From NCBI GenBank assembly GCA_026027325.1, contig JAMSLZ010000011.1:1043718-1107717 (forward strand): a stretch of 64,000 nucleotides of DNA. Reading direction: 5' to 3'. This DNA comes from Actinomucor elegans. Lineage: Eukaryota; Mucoromycota; Mucoromycetes; Mucorales; Mucoraceae. Below the pieces are notes generated by a model. It did not search any database and was not told the DNA's origin. It was given only the letters and a program-made list of their open reading frames with translations. The stretch's first letter is position 1. Every line of letters starts with the position of its first letter. A program made the translations under genes and the position numbers. Of the stretch, positions 35,813-45,921 are shown in pieces.

Positions 35813-36661
35813 TCAGATAGGAGCTTGTTCCAATCGTCTTGGACTTGATGATTCTTGTTGCTTTTGAACTTTGGTCGATCGCCTTGAAGCAGTGATATCT
35901 TTCCATACAAAGCAAGAATTGCCTACAATATGTGTCTTTGGTTTACGCCCTCTTTTCTTACGCGGCATCTGTAACACCATATCCATATTTGAACTAGTAA
36001 AGGCTGCCATAGATCCATTCATGATAGAGTCTGTATTGGCTTGTTGAAGCTGCTGTTCTTGTTGTGCTTGTTGTACTTGTTGTACTTGTGTTTCTTCAGA
36101 AGGTGGATTCTTGACATCCCATACTGTAGGCGTCAAGAATGTCCAGCCACCTTCTAAAGCAGGTTCTCTTAGACTTGGTGGACGACCTCGTCTACGCTTG
36201 AGAATAGGTTGGCCAGATTCACTCAGAATAATTTGTGTGGATGGAGGCAAAGGTGGTCTTTCAGTCATTGGTGAAACAGATCGTTCTCTTGTTGTAGGTG
36301 GTGAAGAGCAATAGGAAGATTGCGGTGAAGATGAACCTACACTCCACAGTGAGTTATAGGATGGTTTTGGTGAAATACTGCCAATGGATGATACTGAAGG
36401 ATGTCTTAACCTTCTTGGTGGGTCGTCACCTTGTAGTGGAGCGCTGTTAGGTAGCGATAGCATAGAAGGCGAAGGTAAAGGTGATATAGGTAATGGAGAA
36501 GGATTTGAGGAAGTATATGAATCAATAGGCGATAACATGGGCGACAGCGTAGACGATGATATGTGGTATGTAGGTGATTCATCTTGATTCACCACGATAA
36601 TAGGCGGTGATGGAGGTCTTGTTAATAAAGTAGATATTGAAGGAAGATTTGGATGGCGCAT
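35813..36661 (-). CDS. AT-hook protein, Ser/Pro-rich
   Basis: Single-exon 282-aa protein. The start is the ATG of MRHPNLPSISTLLTRPPSPP; a longer frame reaches 36763 but adds a Phe-rich stretch overlapping a low-complexity run. It is Ser/Pro-rich up to about residue 150, then has two AT-hook cores: KRRRGRPPS (about 155-163) and PRKKRGRKPKT (about 233-243). Between them is the conserved-looking EGGWTFLTPTVWDVKNPP and a Gln-rich run (QVQQVQQAQQEQQLQQ). After the second hook comes GNSCFVWKDI. This suggests a nuclear protein binding AT-rich DNA. It starts 192 bp after the carRP stop codon on the same strand. A role in carotenoid gene control would be attractive but has no direct support. The exact family is unknown. 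Confidence 0.8.
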   Translation of the reverse strand: MRHPNLPSISTLLTRPPSPPIIVVNQDESPTYHISSSTLSPMLSPIDSYTSSNPSPLPISPLPSPSMLSLPNSAPLQGDDPPRRLRHPSVSSIGSISPKPSYNSLWSVGSSSPQSSYCSSPPTTRERSVSPMTERPPLPPSTQIILSESGQPILKRRRGRPPSLREPALEGGWTFLTPTVWDVKNPPSEETQVQQVQQAQQEQQLQQANTDSIMNGSMAAFTSSNMDMVLQMPRKKRGRKPKTHIVGNSCFVWKDITASRRSTKVQKQQESSSPRRLEQAPI

Positions 36662-36853
36662 GTTAGAAGAAGAAAAAGATACAATTATGAAAAACACCCA
36701 AAAAAGACGAAAATAAGTTTTTTGGCTCAGAAGAAACTCGAGAAAGAATCTTTGGGTACCCAATCATATTTTCAAGTGCCTTTTCTGTGCCTTCTCGTAC
36801 TTCTCGAATCCGATTATCGGAATCTAGAGTGTGATTATAGATAAATATATCCA

Positions 36854-38691
36854 TTAAAAGTATTTATTCTTTGAATGGTAAACGCTCAATAAAGCAATTT
36901 TTGCACGTCTGGCACTCTTGACATGAGCTCTTGTAGGATAACTGCAACACTGCTTAAGTGTTTTGCCAATAGTAGTATACACATAACAAGCCGCCCGAAC
37001 GCCACCTTGACAATTATTGGGTAGTTTGGCAATACCTTCCTTGGCTATGATCATAATACGATCAGCCTCATCAATAAGCTTGTGCGACAGCTCCAACAAA
37101 CGTGTCTCGTCCAAACCACGCGCATTGCCCTTTTGAATCTGGAGGGTTTCAGTTTCAGTAAGCCAAACACTTGGCAAGTAACAGCGGCCTGCTTCTTGAC
37201 TATCGGTCACTATATCTCGAGCAATATTGGTATATTGCAACACCAGGCCCATATCACGAGCGCGGCCTATTATCCAGTTGACTTGCGCTTGGCTATATTC
37301 AGTATCGGAATGTAAAAGGATAATACGCGTGCACATTTCACCTACACTACTGGCTACACAAGCAGCGTACTGACGGAGATCATTCTCTGTGATCACAGGG
37401 CGGTGTTCGAGGTCCCACCTATAACCATCCAATAGCTCTTGAATGGCGTCCATTTTAAGGACATGCCGAAGGCGTGTAAATGATTTGAAAGCAGATAGAC
37501 AAGAAGCAGGCAACTGATTGCCATAAAACTCCCAATCAATGGCACTGGAGGCATTGGTTTTTTGACTAAATAAATCCCGTATAAACTGATGCATGAGTTC
37601 CAGTTGGTGCTGTCTTTTCTTGATTGGCACTGTCTCGTCGTCAAAAAAATCATCCGTAGCTCGACAGAAAGCATACAGTACTCCAAGGTCTTGACGTATG
37701 TTTCCAGGAAACATAGCAGAAGCAGTGTAAAACGATTTGCTGGCTTTTCGCAAAATATCCCAACTGACGGCAAGATCTTGCACAGTATCATTATTCAGCA
37801 TTTGGTCAGGCAGAAAAAAGGCCCAAATCAATCCGTAAATATGCTGCAAGAAACTTTGCTGGATTGGTCGTACGTTTTCTACAGGGTTATTGTCCTTGTA
37901 GAGATGGATAATGGCTTGCGCTCGATCAATGGCACAAGTACCAAATACCAGGATGACATTGATAAGAGTAAAGAAAGCAAACTCTTCTACTGGTAAATGA
38001 GGAACAATCATTTTGCCTGTACTCGTACGTAGCGAAATAGTCCAAGTACCAGCTGCAATAGCAATCGTATCTACCCAGCATAGAAACAAAGTAGGTAACG
38101 TGATAGAGATGATTACAGCCAAAGGACGACGCAGCATGTACTCTCCAGCGCCAAACCAAAGTAATGCAAGCACTGGACAAGTGTACCAAAGGATGCAACA
38201 TCCATAAAATAGAGATTTACCAGGAATTGCAAAGTACTATTCATACGAACATGAGTGAAACCATGCTTCAATTTTTAATAGAACAAACTTACCCAAGCTT
38301 TATAGGCAATGGTTAAAAAACCTACTATCGGAATAAAACGAACCAATAGTGTTTGAATCATAGGTGTATTTGGTTTGATGCACAAGCTATGCAAGTGCCA
38401 ACGCATAACGAGATTTGTAAACGATACGGTCAATAAAGACATTATTATAAAAAACATGTATTCTTCCAGAGGTACATATCCAATAACAACAGTAACACAT
38501 GAAGAGCAGTAGGACCAAGCGTGATGGTACACAATGTAGTTGTCCCATAATGAGGCAGTAACAAAGGCCATCAAACTCAAGAATTTGTATTTGAGACTAT
38601 CTTGAGTAGAATGAAACGGTTTCAAAGCCCAAGCAAGTGCCCCAAGCACAGGTAGGGTATAATATAAATGAACTTGCATATAGGTGAGCAT
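36854..38691 (-). CDS. carRP: Bifunctional lycopene cyclase / phytoene synthase
   Basis: Fused carotenoid enzyme of Mucorales. The C-terminal half condenses two geranylgeranyl diphosphates to phytoene; the N-terminal half cyclises lycopene to beta-carotene. Two exons, 38293-38691 and 36854-38236 (56-nt intron), give 593 aa, close to the 600-614 aa of known CarRP/CarRA proteins. The cyclase half (1 to about 240) is polytopic, with [11 protein letters not shown] and LPVEEFAFF repeats. The synthase half carries [14 protein letters not shown] (first Asp-rich motif, about 318-324), YRWDLE, CARIILL-like CTRIILL, and [13 protein letters not shown] (second motif, about 457-468). It ends [10 protein letters not shown], shorter than the Mucor tail. 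It is divergent from carB over 451 bp. In relatives this pair is light-induced and CrgA-repressed (known for the family, not shown here). Confidence 0.98.
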
Positions 38692-39142
38692 GATTTGAAA
38701 AGAAGTGAATAAATTATAAATTCAAAGAGAATGGGTTTATTATAATTTATATACGCAATAAAAGAAGATGACCCTTCTAAGCAAACTAAATTTTCATTGT
38801 TGTCTATAGACAATGAAAACGTCTTTTGCGATGATAGAGATGCGCGCAGTAAATTAATGATGATAAGGGGTCTCCCCCCCCCCCACTCTAGCAACTGGAA
38901 TAATGAAAACTGCATATTCCGATGATGTGGTTAACCTGACCTGATCAATGATCACGCCAAAGTTTAATATAAATCTTCCTTTTTTAGATCTTTCTGTGCT
39001 TAAACACTCTATGTTTGCATTGTATGAGTGCATTGACCTTTTGTATATATGATCCAAGATTCCGGTGCGATTATAAAGAAACAAGGTCATGGGCTATTTC
39101 TCTTTTCTTTTTCTTTTTTTTATTGATTCAATTTAAACCTTA
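38692..39142. promoter_or_regulatory. carRP-carB divergent promoter
   Basis: The 451-bp gap between the two start codons must hold both promoters; in Mucor this shared interval is of similar size. Visible elements: an imperfect inverted repeat at 38791-38819 (TTTTCATTG, then TTGTCTATAGA, then CAATGAAAA) with a 3-base bulge in one arm; a C12 tract near 38873-38884; paired TGATCA palindromes in TGATCAATGATCA at 38942-38954; TATA-like TATATATGATCC near 39044 before carB; and ATAATTTATATACG near 38748 before carRP. A pyrimidine-rich run lies just before the carB ATG. Which of these bind regulators is unknown. Confidence 0.8.
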
Positions 39143-41023
39143 ATGTCTACCAAGAAGCATATTGTGATTATTGGTGCTGGTGTAGGTGGTACTGCAACTG
39201 CTGCTCGTCTTTCTCGCGAAGGGTTCAAAGTTACAGTGGTGGAAAAGAACGATTTCTTGGGCGGCCGCTGTTCTTTTATCCATCACAATGGCCATCGATT
39301 TGATCAAGGACCTTCGCTGTATTTGATGCCAAAACTATTTGAAGACACCTTTGCCGATTTAGATGAACATATTGATTCTCATTTGGAGTTGCTGAGATGT
39401 GACAACAATTACAAGGTGCATTTCGATGACGGTGAAACTATTCAATTGTCTTCAGACTTGGCTCGCATGAAATCTGAACTAGATCGCATAGAAGGACCTC
39501 TTGGGTTTGGCAATTTCTTGGATTTCATAAAAGAAGCTTATATTCACTATGAACGTGGTACTTGTATTGCTATCAAGCGCAATTTTGAATCCATTTGGGA
39601 TATGGTTCGCCTCAAATATGCTCCAGAGATCTTTCGTCTTCATCTCTTCGACAAGATCTATGACCGTGCATCTAAATATTTCAAGACAAAGAAAATGCGC
39701 ATGGCGTTTACGTTTCAAACCATGTATATGGGGTATGTCACTTGTCTTTTTTTTTTTTGGAAAAAAAATTCATTGTTTGTAGGTTTTAACATAATCTATA
39801 ATAATAGCATGTCCCCTTATGACGGACCAGCTATCTATAACTTGTTGCAATATACTGAATTTGCAGAAGGTATCTGGTATCCTCGCGGTGGCTTTAATAA
39901 GGTGGTTCAAAAGTTAGAAGCCATTGCTATTAACAAGTACGGCGCCAACTTTATCTACAATGCACCAGTCGCCAAAATCAATACAGTTGGTAGACGTGTT
40001 ACTGGAGTTACATTGGAAAATGGCCAATCGATTCAAGCGGATGCTGTTGTCTGCAATGCAGATCTGGTTTACGCATATCATCACCTGCTACCCCCTTGTA
40101 GCTGGACAAAGAATACACTGGCTCATAAAAAACTCACTTCATCCTCAATTTCGTTTTATTGGTCCATGTCTACCAAGATCGCTCAGTTAGATGTTCACAA
40201 TATCTTTTTGGCTGAAGCTTATCAAGAGAGTTTTGATGAAATCTTTAATGGTTATGGTCTACCTGCCAAAGCTTCGTTTTATGTCAATGTACCGTCGCGT
40301 ATTGATCCTTCAGCTGCACCGCCCGGTAAAGACTCTGTCATTGTTTTGGTGCCCGTTGGCCATATGAAGGACAAGGATGGGCATCTTACAGAAGAAGACT
40401 ATCCAGAAATGGTGAAGCGCGCTCGAAAAATGGTACTGGATGTGATCCAGCGTCGCTTTAACATGGCTAGTTTTGCAGATTTAATAGAGCATGAGTCCAT
40501 CAATGATCCTAGCGTTTGGCAAAGCAAATTCAATCTGTGGAGAGGTTCAATTCTTGGTCTATCTCATGATGTGCTCCAAGTGCTCTGGTTCCGCCCAAGC
40601 ACAAAGGACGCAACGGGCCGTTATGATAATCTCTTCTTTGTCGGTGCAAGGTATGGAATAGTTATTTCAGTCAAAAATTAGATATCTAAACTGTTTTTCT
40701 ATAGTACTCATCCAGGTACAGGCGTACCCATAGTTCTTGCTGGTAGTAAATTGACCTCGGATCAAGTAACCAAGAGCTTTGGTAAAGAACCTCTACCTAG
40801 AAAGTTGGAAGATACCAATATGCCTTATCCTCCAGAAGCTTCATCTGGTTCTACAAAATTTAAATGGCTTTATTTTGCACTTGCTTGGTTTGTTACCATA
40901 TCTTTATTCTTTTTTTTCTTTTCGCAAGATGAAGCTACTGGTGAAGCACATGTTTCTTTTGTCGATCACCTTTTATCGCATTTCCTGCGTATCTGTGGTA
41001 TCAATACTCGCTATCTCTTTTAA
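39143..41023 (+). CDS. carB: Phytoene dehydrogenase (CrtI-type desaturase)
   Basis: Desaturates phytoene stepwise to lycopene. Exons 39143-39732, 39808-40650 and 40705-41023 give 1752 nt and 583 aa, in line with the 579-583 aa CarB proteins of related fungi. The N-terminal FAD-binding Rossmann motif is HIVIIGAGVGGTATAARLSR with VVEKND. Further blocks: GGRCSFIHHNGHRFDQGPSL, EGIWYPRGGFNKV and, rebuilt across intron 2, LFFVGASTHPGTGVPIVLAG, the bacterial-type phytoene dehydrogenase signature. A C-terminal hydrophobic anchor (WLYFALAWFVTISLFFFFF) follows. Intron 1 (39733-39807, 75 nt) is a multiple of three with no stop, so an unspliced message would still be read through. The removed segment would add 25 Phe/Lys-rich residues absent from the family. 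Confidence 0.98.
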
Positions 41024-41218
41024 TGAATAATAAATTCAGTACCCAGTTTTTATCTATAATGCTATTTTTTCAATGATTTATTGTAGTTTACGACTGTGTA
41101 AGCTGAGGTTGCATAATCACATTGAATTATAATCTACTGACAAAGAGTCACTAGAAATTACTTTATGATGCATTGAAACGGCATTGTATCTCATTAAAAC
41201 TATTGTCACTAGATCCAA

Positions 41219-41275
41219 GAGCTCATTCTGAACATGATCTTCTAATCAGCAACCATGTTTCTCCGAGGTTTACTG
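41219..41275 (+). repeat. Dispersed degenerate repeat, copy 5 (5' part)
   Basis: GAGCTCATTCTGAACATGAT matches the 5' block of the family; the core is degraded. Confidence 0.5.
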
Positions 41276-42032
41276 AGATATCACCTGTTGAATAATGCGT
41301 CATGTCAATTTTCTGATTGTTTAAAAAGAAGGTTTTGTACCTGAAATTAGAAAAACCTAAAAGAAAACGGCAAAATCTAATTAAAGATTGAACAGTATCC
41401 AAATAATAAGCAATTCATATTATATACATATATATATATATCCCGGGATTCAAAGTTTTACCTTTGTTGGTTGTTAATTTTAGTTTAGTTTCACATATAT
41501 ATTTTTTATTATTGATGATATGCATCCTCTGTTTCATTCTCAGGTTTTCTTTTTAAGCCAAGAACTACAGACACCCCGACCTAGACTCCAAAAATTTTAA
41601 CCAATTTGGATATTTTCCATCATTTCTCATTTGCAACTCCATGGTGACACCATAATCAATGCCGAATATCCCGTCTAAACCTATGTAATACAAACTCTAA
41701 AAAAAATAGAGCTTTCCTTTTAAGAGCTTACCGATTCTAGTAGAAGAAACATGCGCGTCTTTTTTTATTTTTGATGCATACGGAAAAAGAATATCCATAA
41801 CTGCGCGAATCATTTATTTAGCGCCATTTTTTATATATTAGCTTTGACACCTTGATCCACCCAAAATGAAAGTCTTTCAATGGAAATATACTTTATAGTG
41901 TACAGTGAGCTATTGAGTAGTCGAAAGCCATTAATAAGAATGTAGGGTAGAATATATTGTTAATCGCTGGTCAAAAAAATGCATATTCATTGTTCTGTAG
42001 TCGAATAAAAATATTTTAGTTAGAGAGATAGT

Positions 42033-42120
42033 AATCCATTGACATGGATTATTCATCAGATGTGACGTAACACTGGGTTTCCATTGAGATTCCATAGATT
42101 ATTACATGAAATGGATCTAA
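42033..42120 (+). repeat. Dispersed degenerate repeat, copy 6
   Basis: Reads CATGGATTATTCATCAGATG, then TGACGTAACACTGGG and TTGAGATTCCATAGATTATT. Confidence 0.55.
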
Positions 42121-42192
42121 ATTACTGTCGATCGCTAAAAAGTAATATACACATTCTACTGCATTTCATTAAAAGTTGAAATAATAAGCAGC

Positions 42193-42310
42193 TGCTTATT
42201 CTCAATATGGATTACTCATCACATGTGACATTTGATCGAGATCATTGGAGAGATCTATAGGCCTAATTAGTATAATTTCGCGTCAATAATTAATGTATAA
42301 TAATTTTAGC
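42193..42310 (+). repeat. Dispersed degenerate repeat, copy 7
   Basis: A long copy: GCTTATTCTCAATATGGATT, ACATGTGACATTTGATCGAG, ATCATTGGAGAGATCTATAG and the 3' block ATAATTTCGCGTCAATAATT. Confidence 0.7.
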
Positions 42311-42324
42311 AGGTATAGAAACCT

Positions 42325-42382
42325 AATCTGAACATGAACTTGGACATAAGTTTAGACATTAAACTGCGATCTCTAAGAAATG
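42325..42382 (+). repeat. Dispersed degenerate repeat, copy 8
   Basis: CTAATCTGAACATGAACTTG, then GACATTAAACTGCGATCTCT, directly after copy 7. Confidence 0.55.
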
Positions 42383-43191
42383 TAATGGTGCTAAGAATTA
42401 GATAATTACCCAAAAAAAAAACTAATGCCCTTTGGGGATCAAATTTTCATGTTTTTTTTTCTAGGTATAGCTAATTAATAACGTAGAATAACATTGGAGT
42501 GCATGTAAATCTATTTTCCATAGTTTTTTATACTTAAAGTACGTAGATTATGAATGGGTTTTTTATAATATGCTAAATACTGTCTTTTAGCAAATATGGC
42601 TCAATAAGGTAAAGGAAACATCGGATGATATATGCATCTTTAAATTAAATATAGGTCTGCTTAAAACATCTTCGAGTATTCACAATCATTTGTTACGGAT
42701 AATAAGAACAAGTTTCATAATAGCTTTTTTTTTGCGAGCTCCAGGAAGGGAGGAGGACGCAGTAATACATAGTAATAGGGGCTATCACTATATTCATTTT
42801 TGACAGTTTCAAAAGTACTTGAGAACCGTGGCTTATAATTTAACTTTGTTTGGTCTAGTGCAAATAATACATTGGTGTTTTTATGTTGTGCAAAAACCAA
42901 GTGACTGTACTAGTTATGAAATAACTAACAAGCTATAGCTATATTTTGATGTGTGATTTTCGATGATATCACATTTATTGTCATTGATGGTGACCTTTGA
43001 ACCTTTTTTTTTTTTTTTTTTATCTGTTCTTCAATTACATACCAATGTTTAATTGTTTTAAAGACTCTATCTGTTCGTAAGAAAGATATCCAAAACCATC
43101 ATCAGATTATTTAAAAATAACATCGATTGGATGGCTTAATAACGGCGAACATTGCCGTGTCCAAATGCCACAACTCATTTGTACATTGTCC

Positions 43192-43218
43192 AAAAAAAAA
43201 AAAAAAAAAAAAAAAAAA
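43192..43218. repeat. Poly-A tract, 27 bases
   Basis: Uninterrupted A run in the gene-free region. Confidence 0.9.
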
Positions 43219-44272
43219 TAGTATCGTTAATTTGTGCTCCAAGACACAGGAAGGGCTGAATAAGAAGTTTAGGCGCCGAAATACACATTCACTAAATGCC
43301 ACAAAAGGAAGACGATCCATCTCGATAACATTCTTCTACAGCATGATACAAAAGGCATTGTATATTGATAATCGAGATAGTTGAAACACTTGTATCAGCT
43401 GCTTAAATATTATAGTCGAAAATACTACTTTTCCAATCCATCTCTCTGTACAAAGGTTTCGGCAATCTCATTTGGCCACAGTATATTTAGTGACACTGTG
43501 ATTATAAATGAATTTCTTTGTCAATATCCTGTAATCGTGAATAGATATTCTAGATATTTCATATAAGGGCTGATGAATAACCCGTTTTTAACTAAAAATA
43601 ATCATAATTACCCTTTTGTAACCAAAGATGATGAGAAACATTCTTATTTGTACAAAATAATCCAAAATGTATCACAGCTGCACCAAGCTTGTATTCTTGA
43701 GATACTGCATGCAAGTGTGCAGTTGGCATCTTGAAACGTAAAGGAGTTGCATGATTATCTTTAACGTTTTATGTATCTGATTCAGGCTATTGTTGTTATG
43801 CAAAAGTTTGGCTATAGATATGTATCTTGGGTAGAAAACACTATACAAACGTAGTGTTTCGCTTTGAATGCAATTGACAAATTAAATAAGCTTGGATATA
43901 ATCAGATGCTCTTCCAACTAAACTATTTGTGAATTATGACAAGACGACAGCTTAGTCAAAAGATATTCTATTCATCAGAGCTCAGCTGATCTAATAATCA
44001 ATTGCGGCTTCGTCTCTTTCTTTGTCTTTTTTTTTTTTTCGCAACGGATAACCTTTCAGCATGTTCACTTTGGTTTATAACTAAGTGAAATACATCATTT
44101 AGTCAGGGTAATCAGCGTAAAGCTTTTTTATTTTATTTTTTTATTTTACCTAATAGTAGATACAACCAAAGGGATACTTTTAAGCTTGTTGGAAAGCATG
44201 TAATTATTCAACTTGAAAAAGAAACCAGTCGATTTACCAAGTCTACTCTTTTATAAGTCTCTAATCGATGTA

Positions 44273-44350
44273 TTAACTCGTTCTGAGTAAAGATTACTAT
44301 CTACGCATCAGGTGCGAAATTAAGCCGAGATTGGTGGAGAGATTTACGTC
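44273..44350 (+). repeat. Dispersed degenerate repeat, copy 9
   Basis: AACTCGTTCTGAGTAAAGAT, CATCAGGTGCGAAATTAAGC, then CGAGATTGGTGGAGAGATTT. Confidence 0.65.
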
Positions 44351-44442
44351 TTTTATCTGCTCTTTCTTATAAAAGATATACATTTTACCATCTATCATTA
44401 TAGCTTATTCTTTGAATTTCAATGAAAAAAAAATGTAAAGTT

Positions 44443-44575
44443 GATTCATTCTGTACATAAGTTACTCGTTTAGTGCGATATTTGATTGGGATCACTAAGA
44501 GATCTAGAAATTGATAGATTTTGATCAAGTTAAATGTATTAGAATTTCACAGTCAATAACTAAAATATAATATGG
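44443..44575 (+). repeat. Dispersed degenerate repeat, copy 10
   Basis: GATTCATTCTGTACATAAGT, TAGTGCGATATTTGATTGGG, ATCACTAAGAGATCTAGAAA and the 3' block AATTTCACAGTCAATAACTA. Confidence 0.65.
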
Positions 44576-44619
44576 TTATATCGTTTTAGCCAAATAATGA
44601 TTACTGTGAATGTGATAAT

Positions 44620-44680
44620 TCATCTTGGACATGTAATGGCAATCAGAAGCGGCATTAAACCAAAATCGATCAAAAAATAT
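44620..44680 (+). repeat. Dispersed degenerate repeat, copy 11
   Basis: CATCTTGGACATGTAATGGC, then AGCGGCATTAAACCAAAATC. It lies inside the ORF at 44597-44866, which argues against that ORF. Confidence 0.5.
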
Positions 44681-45054
44681 GTGAAGGCGAAAATGGCTCA
44701 ATTTCAACTGTATGCTTATAATAAACATGCGAAAAGCTTCGATATGGAAGGAAATAAAATTATCAATATCCATTTTTTTTATAGAACCCAAGCAAAAAAA
44801 GTGTATGACACTATCACAAAAGTATGCAAATTAATTGACAATTATCTAACTGTACTGGAGTTATAGTATTAATGAAATATGCAATGTAAACGAGGTATAC
44901 CTTGGGTTTTATTTTGAGATCCTGCTATATTAGCATTACATTTTTCGAATCATTTTAGATTAAGATCGAATAAGGTAGCTACATCAGGTTCAGAATGCAG
45001 TGAAAATATTATGTGTTAATGACTTGTGATATCTTATATATATTTCTTATGGAT

Positions 45055-45147
45055 TAGATCCCAAGATCTATAAATCTCTTGACCGATCTTAGTCAGGCGT
45101 CGCGTCATACGACTAGTGTGTATGTACTTGTTCAGAATAGTACATCG
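45055..45147 (-). repeat. Dispersed degenerate repeat, copy 12
   Basis: On the minus strand: ACTATTCTGAACAAGTACAT, GACGCGACGCCTGACTAAGA, TCGGTCAAGAGATTTATAGA. Opposite orientation to copies 5-11. Confidence 0.65.
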
Positions 45148-45260
45148 TATCCTCTAAATTCATTGTTCAAGTATATTACAACACATATACTGTAATATAT
45201 CGACGATTAACAGTGAATCCTATATACTTCATGTAACCACTAAATGTAGTAATAATAATT

Positions 45261-45325
45261 ATCAATAGATCTCCCGATTGTTAAGCTATCGCACCTGATT
45301 AGTATTCCATTCTTCTCAGAATCAG
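45261..45325 (-). repeat. Dispersed degenerate repeat, copy 13
   Basis: On the minus strand: GATTCTGAGAAGAATGGAAT, AATCAGGTGCGATAGCTTAA, CAATCGGGAGATCTATTGAT. Confidence 0.65.
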
Positions 45326-45921
45326 GTGCTGCCTCTATTGAAATTTTTTATCTAATTGCAGTAGATAAAATCAACATTTATTATCATTGGGAAGGAATTG
45401 CAGCGAATGGTATAAATATGGCACGAAAAGCTTAATTTCGCAATATGAAAACACCTTTGCTCCAATGTTGCATCTGGTAACACATCATGCTCAGGGTTGG
45501 GGGCAGTATTTATTAGAGCCTCAATAGGTAATATTTACAAAGACCATGATGGAAGAACAAGATGTACTTGTGTCAATAGCATACTTGTATATCTTAATGC
45601 TTGAAAAGCATATCTGGCACTATTACCAACACATATTATTGTTTATTTTGACATGTCGCGTACTTTTCTCGTAAAATGTGGAAGAATAGTTTACTGAAAT
45701 AATGAATGTAGCCTATCGACTTTTTTTGATGCATATATGTCTTTACTGGCATTTAACAAGGCGTACGGAACCAATACTGTCTTCTTTATTTACAATAGGA
45801 AAATTAATAGCAGTGCGGCTAATATAATAATATACAAAGAATGTGGATTGCTATCTTCATTTATATCTACTGCGATATAAACATTCGAACGGAGCGAGTT
45901 TTTCCATCCGGTTAATCATCA

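Larger units (their letters stand above)
41024..45921. other. 4.9-kb gene-free, repeat-rich region
   Basis: No convincing gene in nearly 5 kb. It is dominated by degenerate copies of the dispersed repeat (at least nine, listed separately), AT-rich filler, and A27 at 43192-43218. ORFs at 42715-42900 (-), 43127-43384 (+) and 43381-43566 (+) are short and unassigned. The ORF at 44597-44866 (+) is partly made of repeat sequence. Confidence 0.6.

Noticed and set aside
37589..37996. 135-aa plus-strand ORF
   Set aside because: Lies opposite carRP exon 2, whose product is unmistakable; it is a shadow.
44597..44866. 89-aa plus-strand ORF
   Set aside because: About a quarter of it is a copy of the dispersed repeat, so it is unlikely to be a gene.
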